64,000 nucleotides of DNA from Paraburkholderia fungorum (GTDB lineage: Bacteria > Pseudomonadota > Gammaproteobacteria > Burkholderiales > Burkholderiaceae), in assembly GCF_902833645.1 (NCBI RefSeq), contig NZ_CADFGE010000003.1, positions 62,001-126,000 on the forward strand, in the 5' to 3' direction. A program made the translations under genes and the position numbers. The notes below the pieces were generated by a model that was given only the letters and a program-made list of their open reading frames with translations, was not told where the DNA came from and searched no databases. Positions 1 through 9,261 of the stretch are shown one piece after another (within the stretch, counting starts at the first letter, position 1; every line of letters begins with the position of its first letter).

Positions 1-851
1 CGCACCGTGAAGCTCTGTCCGTTATCGCGCGAGATCACGATCGCACCGCCCTGGCCGACCAGCACCAGTTCGCCGTCGGACAGTTGCACCGCGCCGAAAT
101 ACGAGGTGCCGACGTGACTGTCGATATGCGTCCACGTGCTGCCCTGATCGGTACTGCGCAGCACGTTGCCGCGCATGCCGTATGCGAGCCAGTCGCCGTT
201 CTCCAGCTTCAGCACGCCGAATAGCGAACCCTGATAGGGCACGGGCCGCTTCTCCCAACTCGCGCCGTTGTCGGTCGAGAGGAGCAGCGTGCCGGTTTCG
301 CCCGCGATGATCAAACGGCCACTTGCATCGCCGGCAATCGCATTCAGGTGCCGATCGTCGGCGGGCGTTTTCTGTTGGGTCCAGGTGGCGCCCGCATCGT
401 GCGAAACGAACAACTGGCCGAAGCTGCCGCTGGCGAACACCAGTCCGCTCGCATTGCCCCACACCGACAGCAGCGGGTCCGAATGCTTGCGATCGAAGTG
501 CACCTCGCTCCAATGCGCGCCGCCATCGACGGTACGTACGATCCAGCCGTCATGTCCTACCGCGATGCCGATACGCGGCGTGATAAAAAACACCTGGGTA
601 AGCGCGGACGCTTCGTCGGAGGCCACCGCGGCTTGCCGCCAGGACGCGCCCGCGTCGTCGCTCAACAGAATGACGCCTCGCTCGCACACCGCGACGAGAC
701 GCCTGCCCGCTCGGGCAAGTCCGTTGATCTGCAGGCGGTCGGCCTGAATGGCAGTCGCCGCGAAAGCCGGCAGCGGGCGAGGCGAAAACGCAAACAGCGC
801 CGCGCCCAGCACGGCAGCAGAGAGCAGCAAACCGGGTAGTGTTGATTTCAT
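1..851 (-). CDS. YCF48/BNR-repeat periplasmic protein (3' end cut by the window)
   Basis: The frame runs from ATG at 851 to the window edge without a stop, about 283 codons. The first ~31 residues look like a signal peptide (MKSTLPGLLLSAAVLG, then an alanine-rich cleavage region). After that come repeated beta-propeller blades with BNR-like motifs (S-x-D-x-G-x-[ST]-W), e.g. SDDAGASW, SHDAGATW, STDNGASW and STDQGSTW. This fits the YCF48/photosystem-II assembly-factor-like family. In proteobacterial steroid clusters such proteins often sit beside MMPL/RND transporters and DUF1302/DUF1329 proteins, so I infer a role in uptake or envelope handling of steroids. It is the last visible gene of the leftward operon, 123 bp after the thiolase. 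The family call is solid; the role is inferred. Confidence 0.8.
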   Translation of the reverse strand, partial: MKSTLPGLLLSAAVLGAALFAFSPRPLPAFAATAIQADRLQINGLARAGRRLVAVCERGVILLSDDAGASWRQAAVASDEASALTQVFFITPRIGIAVGHDGWIVRTVDGGAHWSEVHFDRKHSDPLLSVWGNASGLVFASGSFGQLFVSHDAGATWTQQKTPADDRHLNAIAGDASGRLIIAGETGTLLLSTDNGASWEKRPVPYQGSLFGVLKLENGDWLAYGMRGNVLRSTDQGSTWTHIDSHVGTSYFGAVQLSDGELVLVGQGGAIVISRDNGQSFTV

Positions 852-974
852 TTTTTGTCTCCTGTCGACCGGAGTTCGCGCTTTAGCGTGTCGTCCAGAG
901 TTCGCGCCTTGTCGCGCTACTCAGGTCCCACGCAGAGCACTTACTCTGGTTCCATGCAAAGCTCCGAGTGCGGT

Positions 975-2180
975 CTACGCCGCTATTTCGAAGAGTGCCG
1001 CAGCGCCCATGCCGCCGCCGACGCACATCGTTACGACGAGATAGCGCACGCCGCGCCGCCGCGCTTCAAGCAAGCCGTGCATCGTCATACGGGTGCCGGA
1101 CATCCCGAACGGATGGCCAACCGAGATCGCACCGCCATTCACGTTCAGACGGTCCGCCGGAATATGCAGTTGATCGCGGCAGTAGATCACCTGGCACGCG
1201 AACGCCTCATTCATCTCCCACAGCCCGATGTCATTCACCGTCAGCCGATGGCGCGCCAGTAGTTTCGGCACCGCGAGCGCCGGACCGATACCCATTTCGT
1301 CGGCTTCGCAGCCGGCGACAGCCATGCCGCGATACATGCCGAGCGGCGTCAAACCGCGCTGCTTCGCCGCCGCCGCGCTCATCACAACCACCGCCGCCGC
1401 GCCGTCGGACAGTTGCGATGCATTGCCCGCGGTAATGAATTCGCCCTGCGCGACCGCCTCGCCGCCGCTCCAGACCGGCTTGAGCGCCGCCAGACTGGCC
1501 GCGCTGGTATCGGCACGATTGCATTCGTCGCGGCTCGCCCGCACGGCTTCGCTGCCGGCCGGCTTGCCTTCCTTGTCGAACAGCGCGCGCTGCGCGTCGA
1601 GGGGCACGATCTCTTCGTCGAAGCGGCCCGCAGCCTGAGCCGTCGCCGTGCGCTGCTGACTCGTCAGCGCGTACTCGTCTTGCGCCTCACGTGAAATGCC
1701 GTACCGGCGCGAGACGATTTCCGCCGTTTCGATCATCGCCATATAGGCAGCCGGCTGATGCGCGAGCACCGCCTCGGAACGCGCGCGGTACGCATTCTTG
1801 TGCTTGTTCTGCGTGAGCGTGATCGACTCCACGCCGCCGGCCACCACGATTCGCGCATCGCCGCACAGGATGTTCTGTGCGGCGGTCGCGATGGTCATCA
1901 AGCCCGACGAGCACATCCGGTCCATCGCCATGCCCGGCACCGAAGCCGGCAAACCGGCCGCGGCCGCCGAGAGCCGGCCGATGTTGTAGCCCTGGCTTCC
2001 CTGCTGGGCGGCGCAGCCCATCAACACGTCGTCGATCTCGGCAGGGTCGAGTTGCGCGCGTTCGACCGCGGCGCGCACCACGTGGCCGCCGAGCGCGGGC
2101 GCTTCGGTGTCGTTGAACACACCGCGAAATGCCTTGCCGATCGGTGTGCGCGCAACCGAGACGATGACCGCTTCGTTCAT
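975..2180 (-). CDS. thiolase (acetyl-CoA acyltransferase), steroid cluster
   Basis: This is a 401-aa thiolase. The nucleophilic cysteine is C90 in DRMCSSG. The His motif [10 protein letters not shown] and the C-terminal CVGGG cysteine motif are both present, so all catalytic residues are there. The start at 2180 is chosen because AGGAAA lies just upstream and the family N-terminus ([14 protein letters not shown]) begins there; an in-frame extension to 2246 runs into the preceding gene. It differs from the FadA6-like thiolase at 6972-8123 and may cleave another 3-ketoacyl-CoA from ring C/D or side-chain degradation. It is the penultimate visible gene of the operon. The exact substrate cannot be told from sequence. 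Confidence 0.85.
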   Translation of the reverse strand: MNEAVIVSVARTPIGKAFRGVFNDTEAPALGGHVVRAAVERAQLDPAEIDDVLMGCAAQQGSQGYNIGRLSAAAAGLPASVPGMAMDRMCSSGLMTIATAAQNILCGDARIVVAGGVESITLTQNKHKNAYRARSEAVLAHQPAAYMAMIETAEIVSRRYGISREAQDEYALTSQQRTATAQAAGRFDEEIVPLDAQRALFDKEGKPAGSEAVRASRDECNRADTSAASLAALKPVWSGGEAVAQGEFITAGNASQLSDGAAAVVVMSAAAAKQRGLTPLGMYRGMAVAGCEADEMGIGPALAVPKLLARHRLTVNDIGLWEMNEAFACQVIYCRDQLHIPADRLNVNGGAISVGHPFGMSGTRMTMHGLLEARRRGVRYLVVTMCVGGGMGAAALFEIAA

Positions 2181-2209
2181 GAGATTTCCTCTACGGGTTC
2201 TACAGGTTT

Positions 2210-2737
2210 CTACAGGTAGTAGCGGCTGATGGTGTCCGCTACGCAACCGGGTTTGGTCTCGCCGTCGATTTCCACGCTCACGCGAATCCAGGCCTGCACG
2301 CCGCCTTCAATCGCTTCGGCGCGCAACAACTGGCCGACGCCACGAATGCGCGCGCCGGCTCGCACCGGCGCGGGAAAGCGGATCTTGTCGCAGCCGTAAT
2401 TGACGCCGAGCCGCGCGCCGTCGACACGCACGATCTGCGGCAAGAAAAAATTAACGAGCGAGAGCGTGAGAAAGCCGTGCGCGATACAGCCGCCAAACGG
2501 ACCATGGCGAGCGCGTTCGGCATCGACATGAATCCACTGGTGATCGAGCGTCGCTTCGGCGAACAGATCGATGCGCGCCTGATCGATCGCGAGCCATCCG
2601 CTCGCGCCGAGCGTTTCACCCACGGCCGCTATCAGCGCTTCGGGATGGGCGAATAGGCGAGCGGGCTGGCCATGGCCGTCAACGTCGCTCACACTGCCAA
2701 CGCCACGGGTGCCGCCGATGTCGCCGACTTCAGTCAT
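2210..2737 (-). CDS. MaoC-like (R)-specific enoyl-CoA hydratase
   Basis: This single hot-dog MaoC domain protein of about 175 aa has the hydratase motif [12 protein letters not shown] followed by [11 protein letters not shown], with the catalytic Asp/His pair. It should add water to a 2-enoyl-CoA ester in the cytoplasm. I chose ATG 2737 because GGAG lies 6 nt upstream; an alternative ATG at 2749 overlaps the ipdF stop (TGATG). Either way it is translationally coupled to ipdF. Its place between ipdF and a thiolase suggests a beta-oxidation step on a steroid-derived CoA thioester. The substrate is inferred from context only. Confidence 0.8.
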   Translation of the reverse strand: MTEVGDIGGTRGVGSVSDVDGHGQPARLFAHPEALIAAVGETLGASGWLAIDQARIDLFAEATLDHQWIHVDAERARHGPFGGCIAHGFLTLSLVNFFLPQIVRVDGARLGVNYGCDKIRFPAPVRAGARIRGVGQLLRAEAIEGGVQAWIRVSVEIDGETKPGCVADTISRYYL

Positions 2738-2748
2738 AACGCGCTCCA

Positions 2749-3552
2749 TCACGCGTGCTGACTGCTGACCGACAGCACTTCGCCGGTCATATACGACGCG
2801 TAGTCGCTTGCCAGAAAGACCATCACGTTCGCCACCTCCCACACTTCGGCGGCGCGTCCGAATGCTTCACGCGACGCCAGTTGATCGAGCAGGTCGGCCG
2901 AAGCCGACTTCTTCAGAAAATCGTGCAATGCAATGCTCGGCGCCACCGCGTTGATACGCACGCCGTACGGCGCGGCCTCGAGCGCGGCGCAGCGCGTCAG
3001 CGCCATCACGCCGGCCTTCGCTGCCGCGTAATGCGCCTGTTCCGCCTGCGCCCGCCAGCCGAGCACCGACGCGTTGTTCACGATCACGCCCCGGCCTCGC
3101 TGCTGCATGTGCGGCAGGATTGCCCGTGTCGTGCGGAAGGTGCCGGTGAGGCTAATGTCGATCACCCGCGACCATTCGGCATCGTCCATTTCGACGATGC
3201 GACGCGCGCCACCGAGCCCGGCGTTGTTGATCAGCACGTCCACGCCTTGCAGCCGGTCTTCGGCATCCGCCACCAGCGTGCGTACGTCCTGTTCCACCGA
3301 AACGTTGCACAAGCGTCCGTAAATCGCCTGTAAGCCGGTTTCGGCGCGCAAGGTGTCGACCGCCTGCTCAAGACGCCGCTCGTGAATGTCGGAGATGAAA
3401 AGCGCGCGGCAACCTTCTTCGGCGCAGCGTTTGGCGGCGGCGAAACCGATGCCCGCACCGGCAGCCGCCGTAATCAGCACGGATTTACCCGCCAGCAGTC
3501 GATGGCCCGGCACATAGGCAGGCGCGGTACGCACCGTTTGGAATTCGTTCAT
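2749..3552 (-). CDS. ipdF: IpdF-like SDR, steroid C/D-ring CoA-ester dehydrogenase
   Basis: This is a 267-aa classical SDR with the dinucleotide motif TAAAGAGIG, NNAG, catalytic Ser and Y-A-A-A-K (HYAAAKAG). The N-terminal extension (YVPGHRLLAGKSVLIT) and the C-terminus SYMTGEVLSVSSQ resemble the actinobacterial IpdF (Rv3559c) family, which acts on the 5-oxo/5-hydroxy group of the methylhexahydroindanone-propanoyl-CoA intermediate. The start overlaps the stop of the upstream acyl-CoA dehydrogenase (ATGA) and the stop overlaps the MaoC gene. In Mycobacterium ipdF also adjoins fadE30, matching this arrangement. The assignment rests on remembered motif similarity and synteny, not on a search. 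Confidence 0.75.
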   Translation of the reverse strand: MNEFQTVRTAPAYVPGHRLLAGKSVLITAAAGAGIGFAAAKRCAEEGCRALFISDIHERRLEQAVDTLRAETGLQAIYGRLCNVSVEQDVRTLVADAEDRLQGVDVLINNAGLGGARRIVEMDDAEWSRVIDISLTGTFRTTRAILPHMQQRGRGVIVNNASVLGWRAQAEQAHYAAAKAGVMALTRCAALEAAPYGVRINAVAPSIALHDFLKKSASADLLDQLASREAFGRAAEVWEVANVMVFLASDYASYMTGEVLSVSSQHA

Positions 3553-4748
3553 AGTGTTCCTCGAGGTTCTCTGGGCATACCGAGCCCGCGCTCGGCCATG
3601 ATGTTCAGCTGGATTTCGTTGGTGCCCGCGTAGATGGTGTCGGCGCGCGAGAAAAGGAACACGCCTTGCAGACGGGTACGTTTCGCGTCGCTGCTGTCGA
3701 TCAGATTGGCGTCGAGGCCCAGCACGTCCATCGCCAGTTGGCCCAGATCGCGATGCCAGTTCGACCAGTAGTATTTGTAGATCAGCGCTTCGCGGCTCAA
3801 CGCGCCGGCGCCGTTTTCATCGGTAGAGGCGCCCGCCAGCATCCGCAACGCGTTGTAGCGCATCACGCGTAAGCCGGTCCACGCCCGCGCGATCCGTTGA
3901 CGAACCAGCGGATCGTTCGCCACACCCGCCTCGTGTGCCGCATCGACCACCCATTCGAGCTCGCGGATGAACTGCATCTGCTGACCCAGCGTGGACATGC
4001 CGCGCTCGAAACCGAGCAAGGTCATCGCAATGCGCCAGCCGTCGCCCGGCGTGCCGACCAGATCTTCGGCGGCCGCGAGTGCGCCGTCGAAGAACACTTC
4101 GTTGAACTCGGCTCCGCCGTTCAATTGTTTGATCGGGCGAATCTCGATGCCGGGTTGATCGAGCGGCATCAACAGGAACGAGAGTCCGCGATTGCCGCGC
4201 GATTCGGCGTCGGTGCGCGCAATCACAAAGATCCAGTCGGAATCGTGCGCGAGCGAAGTCCAGACTTTCTGGCCATGCACACGCCAATTGCCGCTCCCGT
4301 CGCGAACCGCGCGTGTGCGGACGTTCGCGAGGTCCGAACCCGCACCCGGTTCCGAGTAACCCTGGCACCAGAACTGCGTGCCGTTCAGAATGCCCGGCAG
4401 AAACCGGCGACGCTGATCGTCGGTGCCGCACGCGATCAAAGTCGGCCCGAGCAAACCCTCGCCGATATGGCCCATACGCCCTGGACCGCCGGCGCGGGCG
4501 TATTCCTCATGAAAAATCACCTGTTCGGCGACGGACATCGCACGGCCGCCCTGTTCTTTCGGCCAGCCCAGCCCGGTCCAGCCGCCGCTCGCCAGTTCAC
4601 GTTCCCATTGCTTGCGCAGCGCGGGATAAGCCTCTTCATCGCCGGGACCGCCGCGGTATTGCAGGCAGGCGAACTCGCCACGCAGATGGGTACTCATCCA
4701 CCCGGCGACTTCCGCGCGCAAACGTTGCTGCTGCGTTTCGCTGTTCAT
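3549..4748 (-). CDS. FadE30-like acyl-CoA dehydrogenase
   Basis: This is a 399-aa FAD acyl-CoA dehydrogenase. The middle domain contains WCQGYSEPGAGSDLA and the C-terminal domain ends in IYAGTNEIQ. The position that holds the catalytic Glu in MCAD-type enzymes (YEGT) is Ala here. That is common in actinobacterial-type steroid ACADs, where the base is elsewhere or in a partner subunit. The ATG shares a base with the stop of the preceding ACAD gene (4748), suggesting stoichiometric co-translation of a heteromer. Being next to ipdF favours the FadE30 role, oxidation of the ring C/D propanoyl-CoA ester, but pairing and substrate are inferred. Confidence 0.82.
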   Translation of the reverse strand: MNSETQQQRLRAEVAGWMSTHLRGEFACLQYRGGPGDEEAYPALRKQWERELASGGWTGLGWPKEQGGRAMSVAEQVIFHEEYARAGGPGRMGHIGEGLLGPTLIACGTDDQRRRFLPGILNGTQFWCQGYSEPGAGSDLANVRTRAVRDGSGNWRVHGQKVWTSLAHDSDWIFVIARTDAESRGNRGLSFLLMPLDQPGIEIRPIKQLNGGAEFNEVFFDGALAAAEDLVGTPGDGWRIAMTLLGFERGMSTLGQQMQFIRELEWVVDAAHEAGVANDPLVRQRIARAWTGLRVMRYNALRMLAGASTDENGAGALSREALIYKYYWSNWHRDLGQLAMDVLGLDANLIDSSDAKRTRLQGVFLFSRADTIYAGTNEIQLNIMAERGLGMPREPRGTL

Positions 4749-6034
4749 CAGAGCACTCCTGCGAGGACAGCTTGCACGTGATCCGCATGCGCCGGCGGCA
4801 AGGGCCGGGTTACGCTCGAAGCCTCACTACGATCGATCACGTGTTCCGCGATAAACGACAGCATCTGCGCGGTCGTGCCGAATTGCGCGCTGCAAGCCTG
4901 TGCGCGTTTGAAATACAGTTGCGGGTCGTACTCCCAGGTGAAGCCGACGCCACCATGCAGTTGGATCGCTTCCTGAGCACAGAAACGGAAAGCGTCGTTG
5001 GCGGTGGCTTTTGCCGCGGCGATGTCGGCAAGCACGGGCTGCGGTAACGAAACGGCCGCCTGATTCCCTGCTTCATCGCGTGCCTGGTCCCAGGCTTGTG
5101 CCGCGCCGAGCACGGCCGAACGGGTCGCCTCGATCTCGACCATCATCTGCGCGCAACGGTGCTTGATCGCCTGAAACGACGCGATCGCGCGGCCGAATTG
5201 CACGCGCTCCGCTGTATAGGCAAGCGTGAGATCAAGGCATTGCTGCGCGCCGCCCAGTTGTTCGGCAGCCAGTGCCAAAGCCGCAAACCATACGGAAATT
5301 TCGAGCGCACGTTGCGCCTCGCCGCCACACGCGAGCAGCGCGTCGCGCGGCACATCGACCGCATGCAATTCGATACGTGCCAGCGGACGCGTCGCATCCA
5401 GCGTGGTGAGCGGCGTACGGCTGAGGCCCGCAAGATCGGCGCAGTTCAATTCAAACAGCGCGATGGTTTGCGACTCGTTGGCGATCCAGGCGGGCACCAG
5501 CACGAGATCAGCGCTCGCGCCATCGATAACCTGTGCCAACGCCCCAGACAAACGGTAACCGTAAGCCGTCTCTTCAGCGTAGACCGTCACCGAACGCGTA
5601 TCAAAGCCGGGCACGGCGCACGCCGACGCGTTGCGCGTATCGAAACCACCCGCCGCATCCAGCGCGAGCGTCGCGCTCACTTCGCCGCCCGCGATCCGCG
5701 AGAGCCACACGCGAGCTGCGGCCGATTCGCACTGCGCGAGCGCAGTCGCCGCAAGGCACACCGTGCTGAAATAAGGCACGCAGGCGAGGCGCCGCCCCAT
5801 CTGTTCCATCAGTAACACCAGCTCCATCGCCCCGAGGCCCGCACCGCCCGCCGCTTCCGGCACGGTCAGTGCGCACCAGCCGAGTTCGCCGCCGAGCATG
5901 TGCCACAGCGCCTCGTCGCGGCTCGCCGTGTGTTCGATCGCCTGCCGCACCGCCGCCGATGCGCTGCGCTCGGCCAGCACATCGGCGGCCGAGTCGCGAA
6001 TCATGGTCTGTTCTTCGGAGAGAGCGAGGTTCAT
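4748..6034 (-). CDS. acyl-CoA dehydrogenase, partner-type subunit
   Basis: This is a 428-aa protein with the ACAD N-terminal helical domain (LSEEQTMIRDSAADVLAE) and a C-terminal HGGVGFTWEYDPQLYFKRA segment. It lacks the YxGTxEIQ tail. That architecture is typical of the second subunit of heterotetrameric steroid ACADs. The start at 6034 gives the family N-terminus MNLALSEEQ and lies 4 nt after the SDR stop; a longer frame to 6070 overlaps the SDR. Its stop overlaps the next ACAD start. I infer that it forms an alpha2beta2 enzyme with the 3549-4748 product. Confidence 0.82.
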   Translation of the reverse strand: MNLALSEEQTMIRDSAADVLAERSASAAVRQAIEHTASRDEALWHMLGGELGWCALTVPEAAGGAGLGAMELVLLMEQMGRRLACVPYFSTVCLAATALAQCESAAARVWLSRIAGGEVSATLALDAAGGFDTRNASACAVPGFDTRSVTVYAEETAYGYRLSGALAQVIDGASADLVLVPAWIANESQTIALFELNCADLAGLSRTPLTTLDATRPLARIELHAVDVPRDALLACGGEAQRALEISVWFAALALAAEQLGGAQQCLDLTLAYTAERVQFGRAIASFQAIKHRCAQMMVEIEATRSAVLGAAQAWDQARDEAGNQAAVSLPQPVLADIAAAKATANDAFRFCAQEAIQLHGGVGFTWEYDPQLYFKRAQACSAQFGTTAQMLSFIAEHVIDRSEASSVTRPLPPAHADHVQAVLAGVL

Positions 6035-6038
6035 CGCG

Positions 6039-6914
6039 TCAGCTTCCGTAGACCTGCTGTGCCGGCTCACGTTCCGCGACCAGCTTCGCCACCGCTGCCC
6101 CCAGCGCGGTGACTTGCCAGCGCGCGCCGATGTCGATGCGCGGCCCCGTACGCCAGCCTTCTGCCACCGCGATCATGCCCCCCGCCGCTTCGAATACCTG
6201 ACCGGTCACGTCGCGCGATTGAGCACTGCCGAGCCAGACGACCAGCGGCGCCACGTTAGCCGGATCGAAGTAATCGAAACCGTTGGCGGGCTTTTTCATC
6301 ATCTCGGCGAACACGCCTTCGGTCATCGAGGTACGCGCCGCCGGCGCCAATGCGTTCACACGCACGCCGTAGCGCTGCAATTCCGCGGCCTGCATCAGAG
6401 TCAAAGCCGCGATGGCCGCCTTGGCCGCGCCATAGTTCGCCTGGCCGATCGACCCTTGCAGACCCGCCCCCGAACTTGTGTTGACAATGCGTGCGTCCAC
6501 CTCGCGTCCTGCCTTCGACGCGTCACGCCACTCGCGTGCCAGCAGTTGCGAGAGACAGAAATGGCCACGTAGATGCACTCGCATCACGTCATCCCAATCG
6601 CTCTCGGTCATGCTCGTGAACATCCGGTCGCGGCAAATACCCGCGTTGTTCACAAGCACATGAATCGCGCCGAAGGCCTCATGCGCGGCGTCGATAATGC
6701 GTTGCGCCGTGTCGATCCGCGTGATGTCGTCGGCGTTCGCCAGCGCCCGGCCACCGGCTCGCGCGATCTCGTCGCAGACGGCTTGCGCGGCTTCCTGACG
6801 AATATCGTTGACCACCACCGCCGCGCCCTCGGCGGCGAACGCCAACGCGTATTCGCGGCCCAACCCTCCCCCCGCCCCGGTAATGATCACGGTGCGTTCG
6901 TTGCAGATTCCCAT
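6039..6914 (-). CDS. SDR, MFE-2/Hsd4A-like 3-hydroxyacyl-CoA dehydrogenase
   Basis: This 291-aa SDR has TGAGGGLGREYALAFA, NNAG and Y-G-A-A-K (NYGAAKAAIAAL). The GREYALAFA signature and the C-terminal VFEAAGGMIAVAEGW are typical of the SDR domain of peroxisomal multifunctional enzyme type 2 and of the mycobacterial steroid-regulon homologue (Rv3548c type). A likely role is NAD-dependent oxidation of a 3-hydroxyacyl-CoA during ring or side-chain beta-oxidation. It lies between fadA6 and an ACAD pair, 57 bp after fadA6. No obvious regulatory element is present in that gap. Confidence 0.78.
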   Translation of the reverse strand: MGICNERTVIITGAGGGLGREYALAFAAEGAAVVVNDIRQEAAQAVCDEIARAGGRALANADDITRIDTAQRIIDAAHEAFGAIHVLVNNAGICRDRMFTSMTESDWDDVMRVHLRGHFCLSQLLAREWRDASKAGREVDARIVNTSSGAGLQGSIGQANYGAAKAAIAALTLMQAAELQRYGVRVNALAPAARTSMTEGVFAEMMKKPANGFDYFDPANVAPLVVWLGSAQSRDVTGQVFEAAGGMIAVAEGWRTGPRIDIGARWQVTALGAAVAKLVAEREPAQQVYGS

Positions 6915-6971
6915 ACTTGATCCTCGTAGACAGTGATGCGGCTGAGTGCGCCTGAGTGCACCTGGTTGCGC

Positions 6972-8123
6972 TTAGAGGCGCTCGATGATCGTGACGTTGG
7001 CCAGCCCGCCGCCTTCGCACATTGCCTGCAAACCGTAGCGGCCTTGCGTGCGTTCAAGCTCGTGCAGGAGAGTGGTCATCAGGCGCGCGCCGGTGGCGCC
7101 GAGCGGATGACCTAACGCAATCGCGCCGCCGTTCGGATTGGTCTTCTCATGCGGATAACCCAGTTCGGCGAGCCATGCGAGCGCCACTGAGGCAAACGCT
7201 TCGTTCAGTTCAACCACGTCGATCTCGGCGAGCGCGAGACCGGTCTTCTTCAATGCGTGACGTGTCGCGGGAATCGGCGCGGTGAGCATCCACAGCGGAT
7301 CGTCGCCCAGCACGCTGAGGTGATGAATACGGGCGCGCGGCGTGAGGTTGTAACGCTTGAGCGCCTCTTCGGAGACGATCAACAATGCCGCCGCCGCGTC
7401 GCAGGTCTGGCTCGAGACAGCCGCCGTTAGCGCACCGCCTGGCATCAGCGGTTCAAGCGCGGCCATTCTGGCAAGCGTCGTGTCCTTACGCGGCGTCTCG
7501 TCATGAACGACTCCGGCGAACGGCACAATCTCGCGCGCAAAGTGGCCGCCCTCAATCGCAGCCAACGCGCGCCGGTGACTCTCCAGTGCGTACTGTTCCA
7601 TCGTTTCGCGCGACAGGTTCCAGTGGTCTGCGATCCGTTGCGCCGCGTGAAACTGCGACACCGGCGCATCGCCGAAGCGCGCGCGCCAGCCGATGCTGCC
7701 CGAGAACGGATCGGTGAAACCAAGCGGCTCGGCCGCCGTCATCGCCGACGAAATCGGAATCTGCGTCATGGTCTGCACGCCACCCACAACCACCACATCC
7801 TGCGTGCCGCTCATCACCGCTTGCGCCGCAAAATGCACGGCTTGCTGCGACGAACCGCATTGCCGGTCCACCGTGACACCCGGCACCGTCAACGGCAAGC
7901 CGGCGGCGAGCCAGCAGGTGCGAGCGATATTGCCCGCCAGTGGGCCAATCGTATCGACGCAGCCGAACACCACGTCGTCGTATTCCTCGGCGGGAATGCC
8001 ATTGCGGGCGACCAGCTCTTTCAATACGAAGCCGCCGAGATCCGCGGCATGCACTTGCGCGAGTCCGCCTTTGCGGCGACCGGTGGGTGTGCGCAACGCA
8101 TCGACGATATAAGCCTGTTTCAT
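6972..8123 (-). CDS. fadA6: FadA6-like steroid thiolase
   Basis: This 383-aa thiolase has C89 in VTVDRQCGSSQQ, the His motif NPNGGAIALGHPLGATGA and the C-terminal CEGGG. The combination of IPISSAMT, ARIHH and LTAPIPATRHALKKTGL closely recalls mycobacterial FadA6, the thiolase of ring C/D degradation, rather than the side-chain thiolase FadA5. The true start is ATG 8123, which overlaps the upstream ACAD stop (TAATG). It releases acetyl-CoA from a 3-ketoacyl-CoA. Confidence in thiolase is very high; the FadA6 assignment is by motif recall. Confidence 0.8.
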   Translation of the reverse strand: MKQAYIVDALRTPTGRRKGGLAQVHAADLGGFVLKELVARNGIPAEEYDDVVFGCVDTIGPLAGNIARTCWLAAGLPLTVPGVTVDRQCGSSQQAVHFAAQAVMSGTQDVVVVGGVQTMTQIPISSAMTAAEPLGFTDPFSGSIGWRARFGDAPVSQFHAAQRIADHWNLSRETMEQYALESHRRALAAIEGGHFAREIVPFAGVVHDETPRKDTTLARMAALEPLMPGGALTAAVSSQTCDAAAALLIVSEEALKRYNLTPRARIHHLSVLGDDPLWMLTAPIPATRHALKKTGLALAEIDVVELNEAFASVALAWLAELGYPHEKTNPNGGAIALGHPLGATGARLMTTLLHELERTQGRYGLQAMCEGGGLANVTIIERL

Positions 8124-9184
8124 TACGATTCCAGTTCGAAAGTGCGGGCCGGTCCGATCGGAGCACAGGACTCGATCAGCGCGTCGGCCACGCGGGCCTT
8201 GTGAAACGTCGTGTCGCCCCAACTGCCCGAGAGCGCCCAGATGCGTTTCATGAAGATCTGCAAGTCGAGTTCCCACGTGTAGCCGATCGCGCCGTGCACC
8301 TGCATCGCATGGCGCGCGGCGAGTTGCGCCGCGGCGGTGGCGACAAGCTTCGCGTGGGAGACGTAGAGCGCGCGCTGCGGGTCGTTGTCGGCGATCGCGC
8401 AGGCGGCCCGGTACACCACCGGCCGCGCGAACTCGTAGCGAATCGCGACGTCGGCGAGCAGATGCTTGAGCGCCTGATACGAACCGATCGGCTTACCGAA
8501 CTGTTTGCGTTGCGCGCTGTAATCGATCGCGACGTCGAGCACACGCTGCGTGAGCCCGAGCAATTGCGCGGCGACGGCGAACGCACCCCGGTCGAGTGCG
8601 CGCGCCAGCAAGGGTTGCGCTTCGGAGACCGTCGCCACCCGCGTGTGCGGGGTTGCCTGCCACCCGAGCTCGAACAGCCGACGCGAAGGATCGACGCTCT
8701 CCACCGGATTCAATCTGCAAGCGTCGGGCGTGAGCCAATGCAGCTCGCCACCGCGCTCGCACAACAGAACCTTTGCGACGTGCGCGTCGCTGACATAAGG
8801 ATTCACCGGATGTGCAATCGCTACTCGCGCCGAACCCGCCGCGATATCACGCAACAACGCATCGCGTTGCCCGCTCGCCGGCAAGCCTTCCAGCATGCCA
8901 ACCGCCACGAGCGCCGTATCGAGTAACGGCTCGGGTCCCGCGAAATAGCCATAGGTCTGCGCAAGCAGTGCCCACTCCACGTCACCGAGTCCCAGCCCAT
9001 CGAAATTTTCCGGCACCGACACGGCGGTCAGCCCTTGCGATGCGAACATGTCCCACATGCGCTCCGAGCGGCCCGTGGGCGTAGTCCACAACTCACGGAT
9101 CAACTCCGGCGTCATCTCCGTCATCAGAAAGCGCTTGACGCTGCTGGCCAATGCTTCCTGATCTTCGTTGAATACGAAATCCAT
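8123..9184 (-). CDS. acyl-CoA dehydrogenase, short partner subunit
   Basis: This 353-aa ACAD-fold protein starts with MDFVFNEDQEALASSVKRFL. It has YSAQRKQFGKPIGSYQALKHLLAD (flavin/CoA-site helix) and QVHGAIGYTWELDLQIFMKR, and it lacks the YxGTxEIQ tail and its catalytic residue. It is shorter than canonical ~380-aa ACADs and resembles the FadE32-type subunit of the heteromeric C/D-ring enzymes (IpdE1/IpdE2 type). It follows the FadE31/33-like gene by 77 bp and overlaps fadA6. A two-subunit enzyme with the 9262-10443 product is inferred. Confidence 0.8.
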   Translation of the reverse strand: MDFVFNEDQEALASSVKRFLMTEMTPELIRELWTTPTGRSERMWDMFASQGLTAVSVPENFDGLGLGDVEWALLAQTYGYFAGPEPLLDTALVAVGMLEGLPASGQRDALLRDIAAGSARVAIAHPVNPYVSDAHVAKVLLCERGGELHWLTPDACRLNPVESVDPSRRLFELGWQATPHTRVATVSEAQPLLARALDRGAFAVAAQLLGLTQRVLDVAIDYSAQRKQFGKPIGSYQALKHLLADVAIRYEFARPVVYRAACAIADNDPQRALYVSHAKLVATAAAQLAARHAMQVHGAIGYTWELDLQIFMKRIWALSGSWGDTTFHKARVADALIESCAPIGPARTFELES

Positions 9185-9261
9185 AGTTCCTCGCTCAATC
9201 CTTTACGCGTCTGAATGCCGGCTGTCACGGCTTAAGTGCTTGCATGCTTGCAGCACCGGCA

